Source: JAXHUH01 sp034211175 (GTDB taxonomy: Bacteria; Actinomycetota; Acidimicrobiia; Acidimicrobiales; CAIXPF01). Taken from it: DNA of 33,355 nucleotides. The stretch covers positions 1-33,355 of the forward strand of contig JAXHUH010000197.1 of assembly GCA_034211175.1 (NCBI GenBank), in the 5' to 3' direction. The translations under genes were made by a program, and so were the position numbers. Positions within the stretch are counted from its first letter, which is position 1, and the number at the start of each line of letters is the position of its first letter. Under the pieces are notes generated by a model. The model was given only the letters and a program-made list of their open reading frames with translations. It was not told the origin of the DNA and made no database searches. Of the stretch, positions 7,304 through 14,897 are shown piece after piece.

Positions 7304-8812
7304 TCAGCCGGCGGCGACGCCCGCGGCGGGCGTCGTGGCCTTCGCCGGTGCGCCGGCGTGGGTGAACTGCATGACGCCGTCGTCGACCGGTGCCCGGCCG
7401 ATGAGCTTGCGGTCGGCCGAGTAGCGCTGCGGGTTGACCCACGGCTCGTGATCGCCCTGCTTGGGCAGGTGGGGCATCATCCGCTGCATGTAGCCCGAGG
7501 AGAAGTCCTCGATCCACGGTCGGCGGGGCATGTTCTCGTCCTCGGGCCGCAGCCGCGGGACGCAGATCTCGGTGCCGGTGTCGCGCATGTGCTGAAGCAG
7601 GCGGCACACGAACTCGCAGGTGAGGTCGGCCCGCAGCGTCCACGAGGCGTTGATGTAGCCGAACGACGAGACGAGGTTCGGCACGTCGGAGTAGGCCAGG
7701 CCCTTGTAGGTCCACGTCTCGGAGAAGTCGACCTGCTCGCCGTCGACGGTGAAGTCGGCCTCGCCCAGCGTCACGAGCTGGAGCCCGGTGGCGGTGACGA
7801 TGATGTCGGCGTCGAGGTGCTCGCCGGACGTGAGCGCGATGCCCGTCTCGGTGAACGACTCGATCTCGTCGGTGGTGACCGACGCCTTGCCGGAGCGGAT
7901 CACCTCGAAGAGGTCGCTGTTGGGCACCAGGCACAGCCGTTGGTCCCACGGGTTGTACGACGGGGTGAAGTGGCGCTCGACGTCGTAGTCGGGCCCGAGC
8001 TCGGTGCGCACGGCGTCGAGCAGCTTCGTGCGGACCTTGTCGGGCGCGGTGCGGGTCCGGTTGTAGACCATCTGCTGCAGGAAGATGTTCTTGCGTCGCG
8101 TGATGGCGTAGGCGACCCGCTCGGGCAGCAGCTTGCGCAGCCGGTTGGCGATCGCGTCCTTGTCGGGGCGCGACACCACGTAGGTGGGGGAGCGCTGGAG
8201 CATCGTGACGTGGGCCGCGTCGGGCGCCATCGCCGGCACCAGCGTCATCGCCGTCGCGCCCGAACCGATCACGACGACGCGCTTGCCCGAGTAGTCCAGG
8301 TCCTCCGGCCACTCCTGCGGGTGCACGATCTCGCCGCCGAAGCGCTCGCGGCCCTCGAACTGCGGGGTGTAGCCCGACTTGTACGAGTAGTAGCCGGAGC
8401 ACATGAACAGGAAGTTGCAGGTGAAGGTGACCGGTTCGCCCGTCGCCTTCCGGGTGGCGTGCACCGTCCAGCGGGCGTCGGTGGACGACCAGTCGGCCCC
8501 GGTCACGAGGTGACCGAAGCGGATGTTGGGGCCGATGCCGTTCTCGGCGACGGTCTCCCGCAGGTACTCGAGGATCGCCGGGCCATCCGCGATCGACCTC
8601 TCGGCGGTCCACGGCTTGAAGCTGTAGCCGAGCGTGTGCATGTCGCTGTCGGAGCGCACGCCCGGGTAGCGGAACAGGTCCCAGGTCCCGCCGATGTCGT
8701 CGCGGCCCTCGAGGATCGCGTAGCTGCGGTCGGGGCAGCGGTTCTGCAGGTGGTAGGCGGCGCCGATGCCGGAGATGCCGGCGCCGACGACGATCACGTC
8801 GAAATGATCCAC
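7304..8812 (-). CDS. ethA: EthA-like Baeyer-Villiger monooxygenase
   Basis: The 502-aa protein closely matches Mycobacterium tuberculosis EthA block by block as I recall it: VIVVGAGISGIGAAYHLQ at the N-terminus, GGTWDLFRYPGVRSDSDM (41-58), YNPWDQRLCLVPN and GYINASWTLRADL. The FAD motif is GAGISG (10-15), the BVMO fingerprint FGGEIVHPQEWP (158-169) has all key residues, and the NADPH motif is GSGATA (183-188). EthA-type enzymes oxidise ketones and thioamides; EthA activates the prodrug ethionamide. Length is standard, with a slightly longer Ala/Gly tail. The GTG at 8812 has a GAGGGGG ribosome-binding site six bases away. In M. tuberculosis ethA is divergent from the regulator ethR; here no TetR gene is adjacent, but a palindrome sits at the promoter. 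Confidence 0.95.
   Translation of the reverse strand: MDHFDVIVVGAGISGIGAAYHLQNRCPDRSYAILEGRDDIGGTWDLFRYPGVRSDSDMHTLGYSFKPWTAERSIADGPAILEYLRETVAENGIGPNIRFGHLVTGADWSSTDARWTVHATRKATGEPVTFTCNFLFMCSGYYSYKSGYTPQFEGRERFGGEIVHPQEWPEDLDYSGKRVVVIGSGATAMTLVPAMAPDAAHVTMLQRSPTYVVSRPDKDAIANRLRKLLPERVAYAITRRKNIFLQQMVYNRTRTAPDKVRTKLLDAVRTELGPDYDVERHFTPSYNPWDQRLCLVPNSDLFEVIRSGKASVTTDEIESFTETGIALTSGEHLDADIIVTATGLQLVTLGEADFTVDGEQVDFSETWTYKGLAYSDVPNLVSSFGYINASWTLRADLTCEFVCRLLQHMRDTGTEICVPRLRPEDENMPRRPWIEDFSSGYMQRMMPHLPKQGDHEPWVNPQRYSADRKLIGRAPVDDGVMQFTHAGAPAKATTPAAGVAAG
7315..7335. terminator. Hairpin at the convergent 3' ends
   Basis: CGACGCCCG and CGGGCGTCG form a perfect 9-bp stem around CGG. It lies just beyond the stop of the 58-aa gene and within the last codons of the EthA-like gene. 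It could terminate the plus-strand transcript, but its coding position means it may be incidental. Confidence 0.4.
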
Positions 8813-8858
8813 TGGTTCCCCCTCGAGAGCCGGCCGTCTGTGGACGCGTCCGGGAGAG

Positions 8859-8905
8859 AAACTAGCGGTCCGCCAATGAGCGAGGCGAGACGGACGTCAC
8901 GTCCG
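8859..8905 (-). promoter_or_regulatory. EthA-like gene promoter and 15-bp palindromic operator
   Basis: On the minus strand, TAGTTT (8864-8859) is a candidate -10. Just upstream of where the -35 would lie is a perfect inverted repeat CGGACGT-C-ACGTCCG (8891-8905), with 7-bp arms and one central base. The position suits a repressor or activator site controlling the monooxygenase. Confidence 0.55.
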
Positions 8906-8966
8906 CTCGCGCCGCACCGTGGTGGCCCGACCGCGCCAGTGCGGCCTCCGGCCGGTCGGGGCCTGC

Positions 8967-10475
8967 TCAGCCGCCGTGCAGCCAGCGTTCGAGCGCGGCA
9001 CGAGCCCGGCGGCTCTCCGGTCCGATGACCCGCAGCTCCTCCATGCGCTCGAGGAGCGCCGAGGAGAACCGGTCGGCGATCACCGACGGTTCGGTGGGCA
9101 CGGCGTCGTCGGAGGCCCCGCCGTCGTGTGCGGCCGCCACCGTGTCGGCCACGTACCGCAGGTGCCGCTCGGACAACGGCCGGCCCGCGGCGCTCGAGCG
9201 GTCGCGGGCCGAGCGGGCGAGGCGGGCCGCGGTGTCGTCCTGCGATCCGCGGCGGCCGACGCGACGCGCGGCGATCGCGAGCTGCTCGTACAGGTGGGGC
9301 CACTCCTCGGCGTCGAGGAGCGGGAGCCGGCCGTCGATGCGGTGCATCTGACGGGCCGCGCCCGGGATGGCGTCGCCCGTCTCCGCCCCCGGCGGCGCGT
9401 CCGGCGCGTGGCGCTCGTCGGCGTCGTCCGTGCCCGCGGTGGCGATGTCGTCGCCGGTGTCGTCGCCATCGGCGGCGGGGACGTCGCGCTGGGGTGGCAG
9501 CAGGTACGCCTGGCGCCCCGTGCTGATCTCCCCGTCGGGGACGGCCCGACGCAGGAACCGCTTGAAGCCCCGGTGGCCGAACCAGTCGTCAGTGATCTCG
9601 GCGCCGAACTCGCGCTGCAGCTCCCATGCCAGGGCGGCGAGGTGGACGGGCCGGTCGAGGGCCCGCCACCGCTCGGCCATCAGCGCGGCGGCGTCCGCGG
9701 CGACCGCGGCCGTGTCGGCGTCGGTGCCGGCACCGGAGGCGTCCTCGCCCGGCTCCGGGGGCGTGTCGTCGCCCGGGTCGGCGACGGCGGCGGCGTCGAT
9801 GCGGTCGAGCTCGGAGCGGAGGTCCTCGGCGACGTCATCGAGGGTCGCCAGCAGGTCGGCCATGCGCTTCGAGAGGATCTCCACGAGCGGGGGCAACGAG
9901 CCGTCGGTGCTGTAGGTGTCCTCGTGGGTCAGCTCGCCCCAGCTGTCCTGGAGGACGGTGCGGACCTGGAGCTCGCACCGGACCGACACCGGGGCACCGT
10001 CGACCTCGACGGCGATGCCCAGGTTCACGTGCCACCCCCGGTAGCCCGACTCCTTCGGCTCCCGCACGTAGTCGCGCTCGGAGCCGGCGTCGACCCACAG
10101 CCGCCCCGGGGCCGTCGACCGGCGGGGGAGCGGGTCGAGCGCGGCCTGCACCGTCTCGAGGTCGCGCAGGTTGACGCACGTGACCCGGAGCCCGATGAGG
10201 TCGTCGATCACGTCGGGGATGTCGTCCGTTCCGTCGATCCGGCCCTCGTAGCGATGGTGGTGAAGCTTGCGCCACAGCCGCCGGGTCGACTTCACCCGCG
10301 AGCGCCGCGCCCGGACCCGGGCGAGGTCGCGCTCGGACAGCTGCTCGCGCAGCAGCCGGTCGAACGCCGCGGTGGCGAGCTCCAGCGCCGGTTCGAGCAC
10401 ATCGGCGCGGTGGCGCTCGTACCACGCCCCGAACTCCGCGTACCCGAAGGCGGGGGCGTCGGTGGCGGGGGCCAT
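8967..10475 (-). CDS. RelA/SpoT-domain protein with probable LOTUS/OST-HTH domain
   Basis: In this 502-aa protein the N-terminal part is a RelA/SpoT nucleotidyltransferase domain (about 55-190). VKSTRRLWRKLHHH matches the substrate-binding Arg/Lys motif, DVIDDLIGLRVTC (88-100) the catalytic-Asp motif, YVREPKESGYRGWHV the G-loop, and CELQVRTVLQDSWGELTHED (167-186) the catalytic Glu in ExQxRT. Alarmone (ppGpp-type) synthesis is therefore plausible; no HD hydrolase, TGS or ACT domain is present. After an acidic linker, HLAALAWELQREFG to RQAYLLPP (278-328) has the pattern of an OST-HTH/LOTUS winged helix with the characteristic (W/Y)FG-h-x-G-F-x-x-F-L core. A second acidic linker leads to a helical domain (375-500). 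The ATG at 10475 lacks a ribosome-binding site; TATCGT seven bases upstream suggests a leaderless mRNA. It is divergent from the FkbM-like gene. RelA/SpoT assignment is firm, LOTUS moderate. Confidence 0.85.
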   Translation of the reverse strand: MAPATDAPAFGYAEFGAWYERHRADVLEPALELATAAFDRLLREQLSERDLARVRARRSRVKSTRRLWRKLHHHRYEGRIDGTDDIPDVIDDLIGLRVTCVNLRDLETVQAALDPLPRRSTAPGRLWVDAGSERDYVREPKESGYRGWHVNLGIAVEVDGAPVSVRCELQVRTVLQDSWGELTHEDTYSTDGSLPPLVEILSKRMADLLATLDDVAEDLRSELDRIDAAAVADPGDDTPPEPGEDASGAGTDADTAAVAADAAALMAERWRALDRPVHLAALAWELQREFGAEITDDWFGHRGFKRFLRRAVPDGEISTGRQAYLLPPQRDVPAADGDDTGDDIATAGTDDADERHAPDAPPGAETGDAIPGAARQMHRIDGRLPLLDAEEWPHLYEQLAIAARRVGRRGSQDDTAARLARSARDRSSAAGRPLSERHLRYVADTVAAAHDGGASDDAVPTEPSVIADRFSSALLERMEELRVIGPESRRARAALERWLHGG

Positions 10476-10482
10476 GGCGGTG

Positions 10483-10488
10483 ACGATA
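10483..10488 (-). promoter_or_regulatory. -10 box (TATCGT) for the RelA/SpoT-domain gene
   Basis: TATCGT on the minus strand is followed by seven bases and then the ATG at 10475, with no ribosome-binding site. This supports a leaderless start and argues against the 154-codon upstream extension of the frame. Confidence 0.5.
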
Positions 10489-10542
10489 GGCGACCACCCG
10501 GCGCGGTCCGGTCGGTGGGACCGGCGCCCTGCGCCGGCCGCG

Positions 10543-10548
10543 TAGTCT
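10543..10548 (+). promoter_or_regulatory. -10 box (TAGTCT) for the FkbM-like gene
   Basis: TAGTCT is followed by GCCCGACC and the GTG at 10557. It lies in the 81-bp divergent gap and faces the opposite way to the TATCGT box at 10483. No clear -35 is seen. Confidence 0.5.
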
Positions 10549-10556
10549 GCCCGACC

Positions 10557-11840
10557 GTGCCCGCCCCGTCGCCCCGGTCGATCCGCCTGCCATCGCCGAT
10601 CGCGATGGCCCGCGGCGTCGCCCACCAGGCACGGCTGACCGCAGCCCGTCGCCTCGACGACCGGCCGTGGCTCCAGCGTCGTCTCGTCGACCGGGCCGTC
10701 ACCATGGCCGACCGCTGGTCGGGCGAGCGCGACGACCCCGTCGCCGACCTCCACGCCGCGGAGGCGTCGCGCTGGTCCCAGAACGGTGAGGACGGCCTCA
10801 TCGCTGCGCTGGTCGAGCGGGTCGGGGCCGGCGAGCGGTCCTTCGTCGAGATCGGTAGCTCGGACGGCGCCGAGAACTGCACCAGGGCCCTCGCCGAGGA
10901 CGGCTGGCGGGGCGTGTGGTTCGAGGGCGACCCGCAACGGGCGGCCACCGCCCGGGCGACGGTCACCGACCTCGACGTGCGCGTCGTCGAGACGATCGTC
11001 ACCTCACGCAACGTCGGGGACCTGCTGGCGGCCAACGGCGTCGACGCGGAGCCGACCGTCGCGGTCGTCGACATCGACGGCTCGGACCTGTGGGTCCTGC
11101 GGGCGGTGCTCGCCCGGGTCTCGCCCCGTATCGTCGTCGTCGAGTACAACGCCACGTTCCCGCCCGGGGTCTTCTGGACGCGACGGAACCGGCGCAGCTA
11201 CTCGTGGCCCGAGACCTACGAGCACGGCGCCAGCCTCGACGCCATGGTGTGGGCGGCGTCGGTCGCCCGTTACCGGCTGGTGGCGTGTGACAGCACCGGC
11301 GTGAACGCGTTCTTCGTGCGATCGGACCTGCTGGCGGCCGCCGGGCTGGTGGCCCATCCGCTCGACCGGTTGTACCGACCGATGCTGGCCCACGCACCGA
11401 TCATCGGCCACCCCTGGCGGCACGGCGAGACGGCCGACGCCCTGACCGCGGACGACCGACGCGGCGTGGCGCTGGCCGACGCCCACCTCGTGTTCTCCCA
11501 TCCCGAGCGTCACCCGGTGGCCGGCCGACGCGTCGGTGTCCGGGCCACGGTGCGCAACGCGTCGGACCACCGGCTCAGCTCGGGCGGGCCGAACCCGATC
11601 TCGCTGTCGGCGCGCCTCGTCGCGGCCGATGGCTCGGTCCTCGACCACGAGTGCGAGCGGAACCTGCTGATCGGTGGTGTGCCGGCGGGACGCGACCGGC
11701 CGGTGGCCGGGGTCTTCACCGTGCCCGACTCGGTGGCGGGTGGCTCGGCCGGCGGAGGCGCGACGGCCCTGCGGCTGATGCTGGTCCAGGACGGGGTCGC
11801 CTGGTTCGACGAGGGCGCGGTCGACGTCGCCCTGCCCTGA
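10557..11840 (+). CDS. FkbM-like SAM-dependent methyltransferase with C-terminal beta domain
   Basis: The 427-aa protein opens with a basic helical N-terminus. SRWSQNGEDGLIAALVERVG (71-90) and FVEIGSSDGAENCTRALAED (96-115) follow, the typical opening and SAM-binding motif I of FkbM-type methyltransferases. WRGVWFEGDP (117-126) gives the acidic residue of motif II, and VVDIDGSDLWVLRAVL (170-185) matches the D-x-D-x-x-D region of the FkbM family. Residues from about 290 form a separate beta-rich domain with LVFSHPERHPVAGRRVGVRA and SARLVAADGSVLDHE, reminiscent of the Wzt C-terminal/glycan-binding beta-sandwich. That suggests O-methylation of a cell-surface sugar; this is inference. The GTG start is chosen because of the TAGTCT box upstream and absence of a ribosome-binding site. 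It converges on the MFS gene, 15 bp away. Confidence 0.75.
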   Translation: MPAPSPRSIRLPSPIAMARGVAHQARLTAARRLDDRPWLQRRLVDRAVTMADRWSGERDDPVADLHAAEASRWSQNGEDGLIAALVERVGAGERSFVEIGSSDGAENCTRALAEDGWRGVWFEGDPQRAATARATVTDLDVRVVETIVTSRNVGDLLAANGVDAEPTVAVVDIDGSDLWVLRAVLARVSPRIVVVEYNATFPPGVFWTRRNRRSYSWPETYEHGASLDAMVWAASVARYRLVACDSTGVNAFFVRSDLLAAAGLVAHPLDRLYRPMLAHAPIIGHPWRHGETADALTADDRRGVALADAHLVFSHPERHPVAGRRVGVRATVRNASDHRLSSGGPNPISLSARLVAADGSVLDHECERNLLIGGVPAGRDRPVAGVFTVPDSVAGGSAGGGATALRLMLVQDGVAWFDEGAVDVALP

Positions 11841-11859
11841 CGCCCGCGGCCGGGGTCAG
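11837..11859. terminator. Bidirectional terminator hairpin over both stop codons
   Basis: CTGAC/GTCAG arms, then one mismatch, then CCCG/CGGG around a CGG loop make a compact hairpin. It contains the stop codons of both the FkbM-like gene (11838-11840) and the MFS gene (11856-11858). No U-tract is present. Confidence 0.55.
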
Positions 11860-13304
11860 TCGTCGTCGGGCGCCGCGGCCCGCGCAGCCTCGATCCGCTC
11901 GGTCGTCAGCCGCGATCGGCCGAACACGAACAGGCCGAGGTGGACGAGCGCGCTGAGGAACCAGGTCGCCCGCAGTGCGGCGTCGCGGGTGGCGAGCGGT
12001 TCGACGACCACGACGACCAGCCCGCCGAGCGCGGCGCCGACCGGCATCATCCCCCAGGCGAAGAACCGGTAGACGCTGTTCACCCGCCCCAGCAGGCCGG
12101 CGGGGATGATCGTCTGGCGGAGGCTGACCGTGATCACGTTCCAGAGCACGCCGAGGAACGCCTCGACGGCCAGGAGCACCAGCACCGCGGGCCACCACGC
12201 CACGATCCCGATGAGGGCCGGCGCCAGGGTCAACCCGGCGAGCGCGACCGCGAGCGACGTGCCGCTGCCGAGACGCTTCGAGACCGCCGGCGCGAGCTGC
12301 CCGCCGACGATCCCGCCGATGGCGCCGCCGAAGCCGATCACGGTGAACAGCAACGGCCCGACGTCCATCACCTCCTGCGCGAAGAGGACGAAGGTCGCCA
12401 TCGCCATGGTCATCGCGCCGTTCAGGAGCCCGAGGATCACCGCCATCGGGAACAGGAGCGGGTGACCGACGAGCCAGCGCACACCCTCGGCCAGGTCCTG
12501 GCGGAACGAGCGGCGCGGCGCACCCTCGTCCGCCGCGGCGCGGAACGTGCCCGGGATCGTTGCGACCAGCGCCGCGGCCACGAGGAACGTCCCGGCGTCG
12601 ACGAAGAACGGGATCGAGAACGCCACGAGCAGCAACAGCGAGCCGAGCGGCGGGCCGACGAACGTGTTGGCCACCGCCTCGACGCTCCACATGCGGCCGT
12701 TGGCCCGCTCGAGCTGGTGGGGCCGCACGAGCTGGGGGAGGAGGGTCTGGCCGGCGTTGTCCCGGAGCACCTCGGCCATGCCGAGCAGCACCGTGGCCGC
12801 GACGACGAGCAGGTACAGGCCGACGCGGGTGCCGTCGACCGACTCGACCTCGTCGGGCCCGGGCAGGCCCGCCTGGGCGCCGAGCACGGCGAAGCCGACC
12901 CCGAGGGTGAGCACACCCCGCAGGGTGTCCATCAGGACCATGGCCTTGCGGCGGTCGACCCGGTCCGTGATCACACCGGCGGGGAGGGTGAACACGAGCC
13001 ACGGGACCCGTTGGGCCACGACGACCAGCGCGACCAGGATCGGGCTCCGGGTCACGGCCGAGGCCAGCCACGGGTAGGCGACGGTCCCCATGCCGTCGCC
13101 GAGGTTGGAGACGGTCGTGGCGCTGACGAGCTTCAGGTAGCTCGGCCCGAGCCGGTCGCGCCGACGGTCGCCTTCCGCATCGGCGGCGGGTTCGACGGTC
13201 GCCGCTCGGGGCTCGGCTCCGGTCGGGTCGGTTGTGCCGGTCGCCTCGTCGGCCGACCTGTCCACGCGCTCGCCGGCGGGGTCGGGGGTGGCGGTGTCGG
13301 TCAC
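11856..13304 (-). CDS. MFS transporter (EntS/MFS_3-like efflux type)
   Basis: The 482-aa protein has a disordered acidic N-terminal tail of about 50 residues before a 12-helix major facilitator core. MFS motif A between helices 2 and 3 reads GVITDRVDRRKAMVLMD (110-126). LSATTVSNLGDGMGTVAYPW-type spacing in the first helix (YLKLVSATTVSNLGDG, 56-71) and FVGPPLGSLLL in the fifth are typical of enterobactin-exporter-like MFS_3 proteins. The likely role is proton-driven export of a small molecule. The GTG start overlaps the stop of the upstream ArsR-like regulator by four bases (GTGA), with GGAGGA about nine bases upstream inside the regulator gene, so the two are translationally coupled and the exporter is probably controlled by its partner. 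The substrate is unknown. Confidence 0.9.
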   Translation of the reverse strand: MTDTATPDPAGERVDRSADEATGTTDPTGAEPRAATVEPAADAEGDRRRDRLGPSYLKLVSATTVSNLGDGMGTVAYPWLASAVTRSPILVALVVVAQRVPWLVFTLPAGVITDRVDRRKAMVLMDTLRGVLTLGVGFAVLGAQAGLPGPDEVESVDGTRVGLYLLVVAATVLLGMAEVLRDNAGQTLLPQLVRPHQLERANGRMWSVEAVANTFVGPPLGSLLLLVAFSIPFFVDAGTFLVAAALVATIPGTFRAAADEGAPRRSFRQDLAEGVRWLVGHPLLFPMAVILGLLNGAMTMAMATFVLFAQEVMDVGPLLFTVIGFGGAIGGIVGGQLAPAVSKRLGSGTSLAVALAGLTLAPALIGIVAWWPAVLVLLAVEAFLGVLWNVITVSLRQTIIPAGLLGRVNSVYRFFAWGMMPVGAALGGLVVVVVEPLATRDAALRATWFLSALVHLGLFVFGRSRLTTERIEAARAAAPDDD

Positions 13305-13891
13305 GAGGGGTCCTCCGTGGGGGCGATCCGCCGGGTGGTGGGGAACAGTGCGACGTAGAGCCCGTACTCGGTGTCGCCGCCCCGGGGCTCCTCGCTGAAC
13401 TCGAGCGCCAGTGCGTGGAGGCGGGCAACGTACTCCTCGGCCCGTGCCGCGGGGATGCGCGCCCGGCGAAGCGTGTACACGTGGGGCCGGTCCTCGCGGT
13501 CGACATCGGCCGCCTCGCTCGCCTCCCGGGTGAACGGGAGCTCGCCCGGCGCGGTGTGGACGACGAAGGTGCGCGCCGTGCGCCCGTAGAACCGCTCCTC
13601 GATCGCTCGCACCTTCCGGGTGCGGACGACCTTGAGCAGGCCGGCGTCGACGAGGACGTCGACGTGGTAGGCGATGGTGCCCTTCGGCCGATCGAGCCGG
13701 CCGGCGAGCTCGGTGACCGACATGGCCCGCTCGAGGACGAGATCGGCGATGGCGAATCGCAGCGGGTCGCCCATTGCCTTCATCCGCTCCGGGGTGTCGG
13801 CCGCAAGCTGGTCGTCGAGCTCGTAGTCCAACCGGACGAGTGGGCCGTCAGCGTCCGTGGCATCGTCCGGGATGTCCCCAACATCCGACAT
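13301..13891 (-). CDS. ArsR-type winged-helix transcriptional regulator
   Basis: In this 196-aa protein residues 35-105 form a winged helix: MKAMGDPLRFAIADLVLERA, then MSVTELAGRLDRPKGTIAYHVDVLVDAGLL with the recognition helix around KGTIAYHVDVL, and a wing with VVRTRKVRAIEERFYGRTAR. This is the ArsR/HTH_20 pattern. The C-terminal 90 residues (VYTLRRARIPAARAEEYVAR and after) are likely a ligand-sensing helical part; no metal-binding Cys cluster is visible, so an organic ligand is more likely than a metal. It heads a two-gene operon with the MFS exporter. The ATG is preceded by TAACGT seven bases upstream and lacks a ribosome-binding site, pointing to a leaderless mRNA. It is divergent from the DinB/MDMPI-like gene. 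Confidence 0.9.
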   Translation of the reverse strand: MSDVGDIPDDATDADGPLVRLDYELDDQLAADTPERMKAMGDPLRFAIADLVLERAMSVTELAGRLDRPKGTIAYHVDVLVDAGLLKVVRTRKVRAIEERFYGRTARTFVVHTAPGELPFTREASEAADVDREDRPHVYTLRRARIPAARAEEYVARLHALALEFSEEPRGGDTEYGLYVALFPTTRRIAPTEDPS

Positions 13892-13898
13892 ATCCCGA

Positions 13899-13904
13899 AC
13901 GTTA
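13899..13904 (-). promoter_or_regulatory. -10 box (TAACGT) for the regulator-exporter operon
   Basis: TAACGT on the minus strand sits seven bases before the ATG at 13891. The surrounding DNA is less GC-rich, and CGAACGT / ACGTTTCG nearly repeat each other in inverted orientation (13897-13925), which could be an autoregulatory operator. Confidence 0.5.
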
Positions 13905-13992
13905 GATTCTTACCGGACGTTTCGCCACTGGATATCGGGCGCCCCGGCCCCCGGCGGTCACGTCGTGTCGGTCCAGCAGCGCCCGCCACAGC

Positions 13993-14008
13993 GCTACGGT
14001 GCCGTAGC
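13993..14008 (+). promoter_or_regulatory. Inverted repeat at the promoter of the DinB/MDMPI-like gene
   Basis: GCTACGG-TG-CCGTAGC is a perfect 7-bp-arm inverted repeat ending 22 bases before the GTG at 14031. It includes a TACGGT hexamer that could be the -10 box, so a bound repressor would cover the promoter. It may equally be a short leader hairpin. Confidence 0.45.
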
Positions 14009-14030
14009 ACAACGTCGTTTGGAGAAGCCC

Positions 14031-14810
14031 GTGACCGAGCACGCCGGAACCCCCGTCGCCGCCCTGCGCCGCTCCCACACCCAGCTCGCCGCGCTCGTCG
14101 GCGGGCTCTCCGCCACCGCGATCGAGGGCCCGTCGTACGCCTCGGAGTGGACGATCGCCCAGGTGCTGTCCCACCTCGGGTCGGGGGCGGAGATCGGCCT
14201 GCTCGCCGTCGCCGCGGCCCGCGCCGGCGACGAGCCGCCCGCCCAGGACGCGCTCGAGGCCGTGTGGGACCGCTGGAACGCCAAGTCGCCGGCCGACCAG
14301 GCCGCCGACTGCCCCGGGGCCGACCGACGCCTGGTCGAGGCGCTGGAGGCGATCGGGCCCGACGAGGCCGGCGGGCTCACCTTCCACATCGGCCCCATGG
14401 AGCTCGACACCACCGGGTATGCCCGCCTGCGGCTCGCCGAGCACGCGGTGCACGTGTGGGACGTCGCGGTCATGGGCGACCCGGCGGCGACCGTCGACGA
14501 GGTCGCGGTCGACCAGCTCATGGAGGTCCTGCCGATGCTGGCCGGCTTCGTCGGTCGCTCGACGGGCGAGGCCCGACGGGTGCGGGTCACGACGACCGGT
14601 CCCGATCAGGACCTGCTGCTCGACGTCGGCGCCGACTCGCTGCGCCTCGGGCCGTGGGACGGCGGCGACGAGCCCGCACGGCTCTTGTCGAGCGCCGAGG
14701 CACTCCTGCGGCTCGTGTACGGCCGCCTCGACCCGGCCCACACCCCGGCGTCGGTCGAGACGTCGGGTGTCGGGCTCGACGACCTGCGGGCGCTGTTCCC
14801 CGGCTTCTAG
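14031..14810 (+). CDS. DinB/mycothiol-dependent maleylpyruvate isomerase-like protein
   Basis: The 259-aa protein shows the DinB/MDMPI four-helix pattern: ALRRSHTQLAALVGGLS, then SEWTIAQVLSHLGSGAEIGL with H48, then YARLRLAEHAVHVWDVAVMG with E137 and H141. A His plus an E-x-x-x-H pair corresponds to the zinc ligands of mycothiol-dependent maleylpyruvate isomerase. The C-terminal 90 residues (RRVRVTTTGPDQDLLLDVG onward) match the alpha/beta C-terminal domain of that group. Family members carry out mycothiol-linked isomerisation, transfer or detoxification; the substrate here is unknown. The GTG start has GGAG eight bases upstream, which excludes the longer upstream frame. It is divergent from the ArsR-like regulator with 139 bp between, so it may be part of the same regulon. 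Confidence 0.88.
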   Translation: MTEHAGTPVAALRRSHTQLAALVGGLSATAIEGPSYASEWTIAQVLSHLGSGAEIGLLAVAAARAGDEPPAQDALEAVWDRWNAKSPADQAADCPGADRRLVEALEAIGPDEAGGLTFHIGPMELDTTGYARLRLAEHAVHVWDVAVMGDPAATVDEVAVDQLMEVLPMLAGFVGRSTGEARRVRVTTTGPDQDLLLDVGADSLRLGPWDGGDEPARLLSSAEALLRLVYGRLDPAHTPASVETSGVGLDDLRALFPGF

Positions 14811-14897
14811 CCCTGATCATTCCTGGGTGCGCCCCGGGCCGTCCGGCCCTGCGGGCCCCGCGGTGAACCGGTCGCCGGATCGCGACGTACCCCGCCC

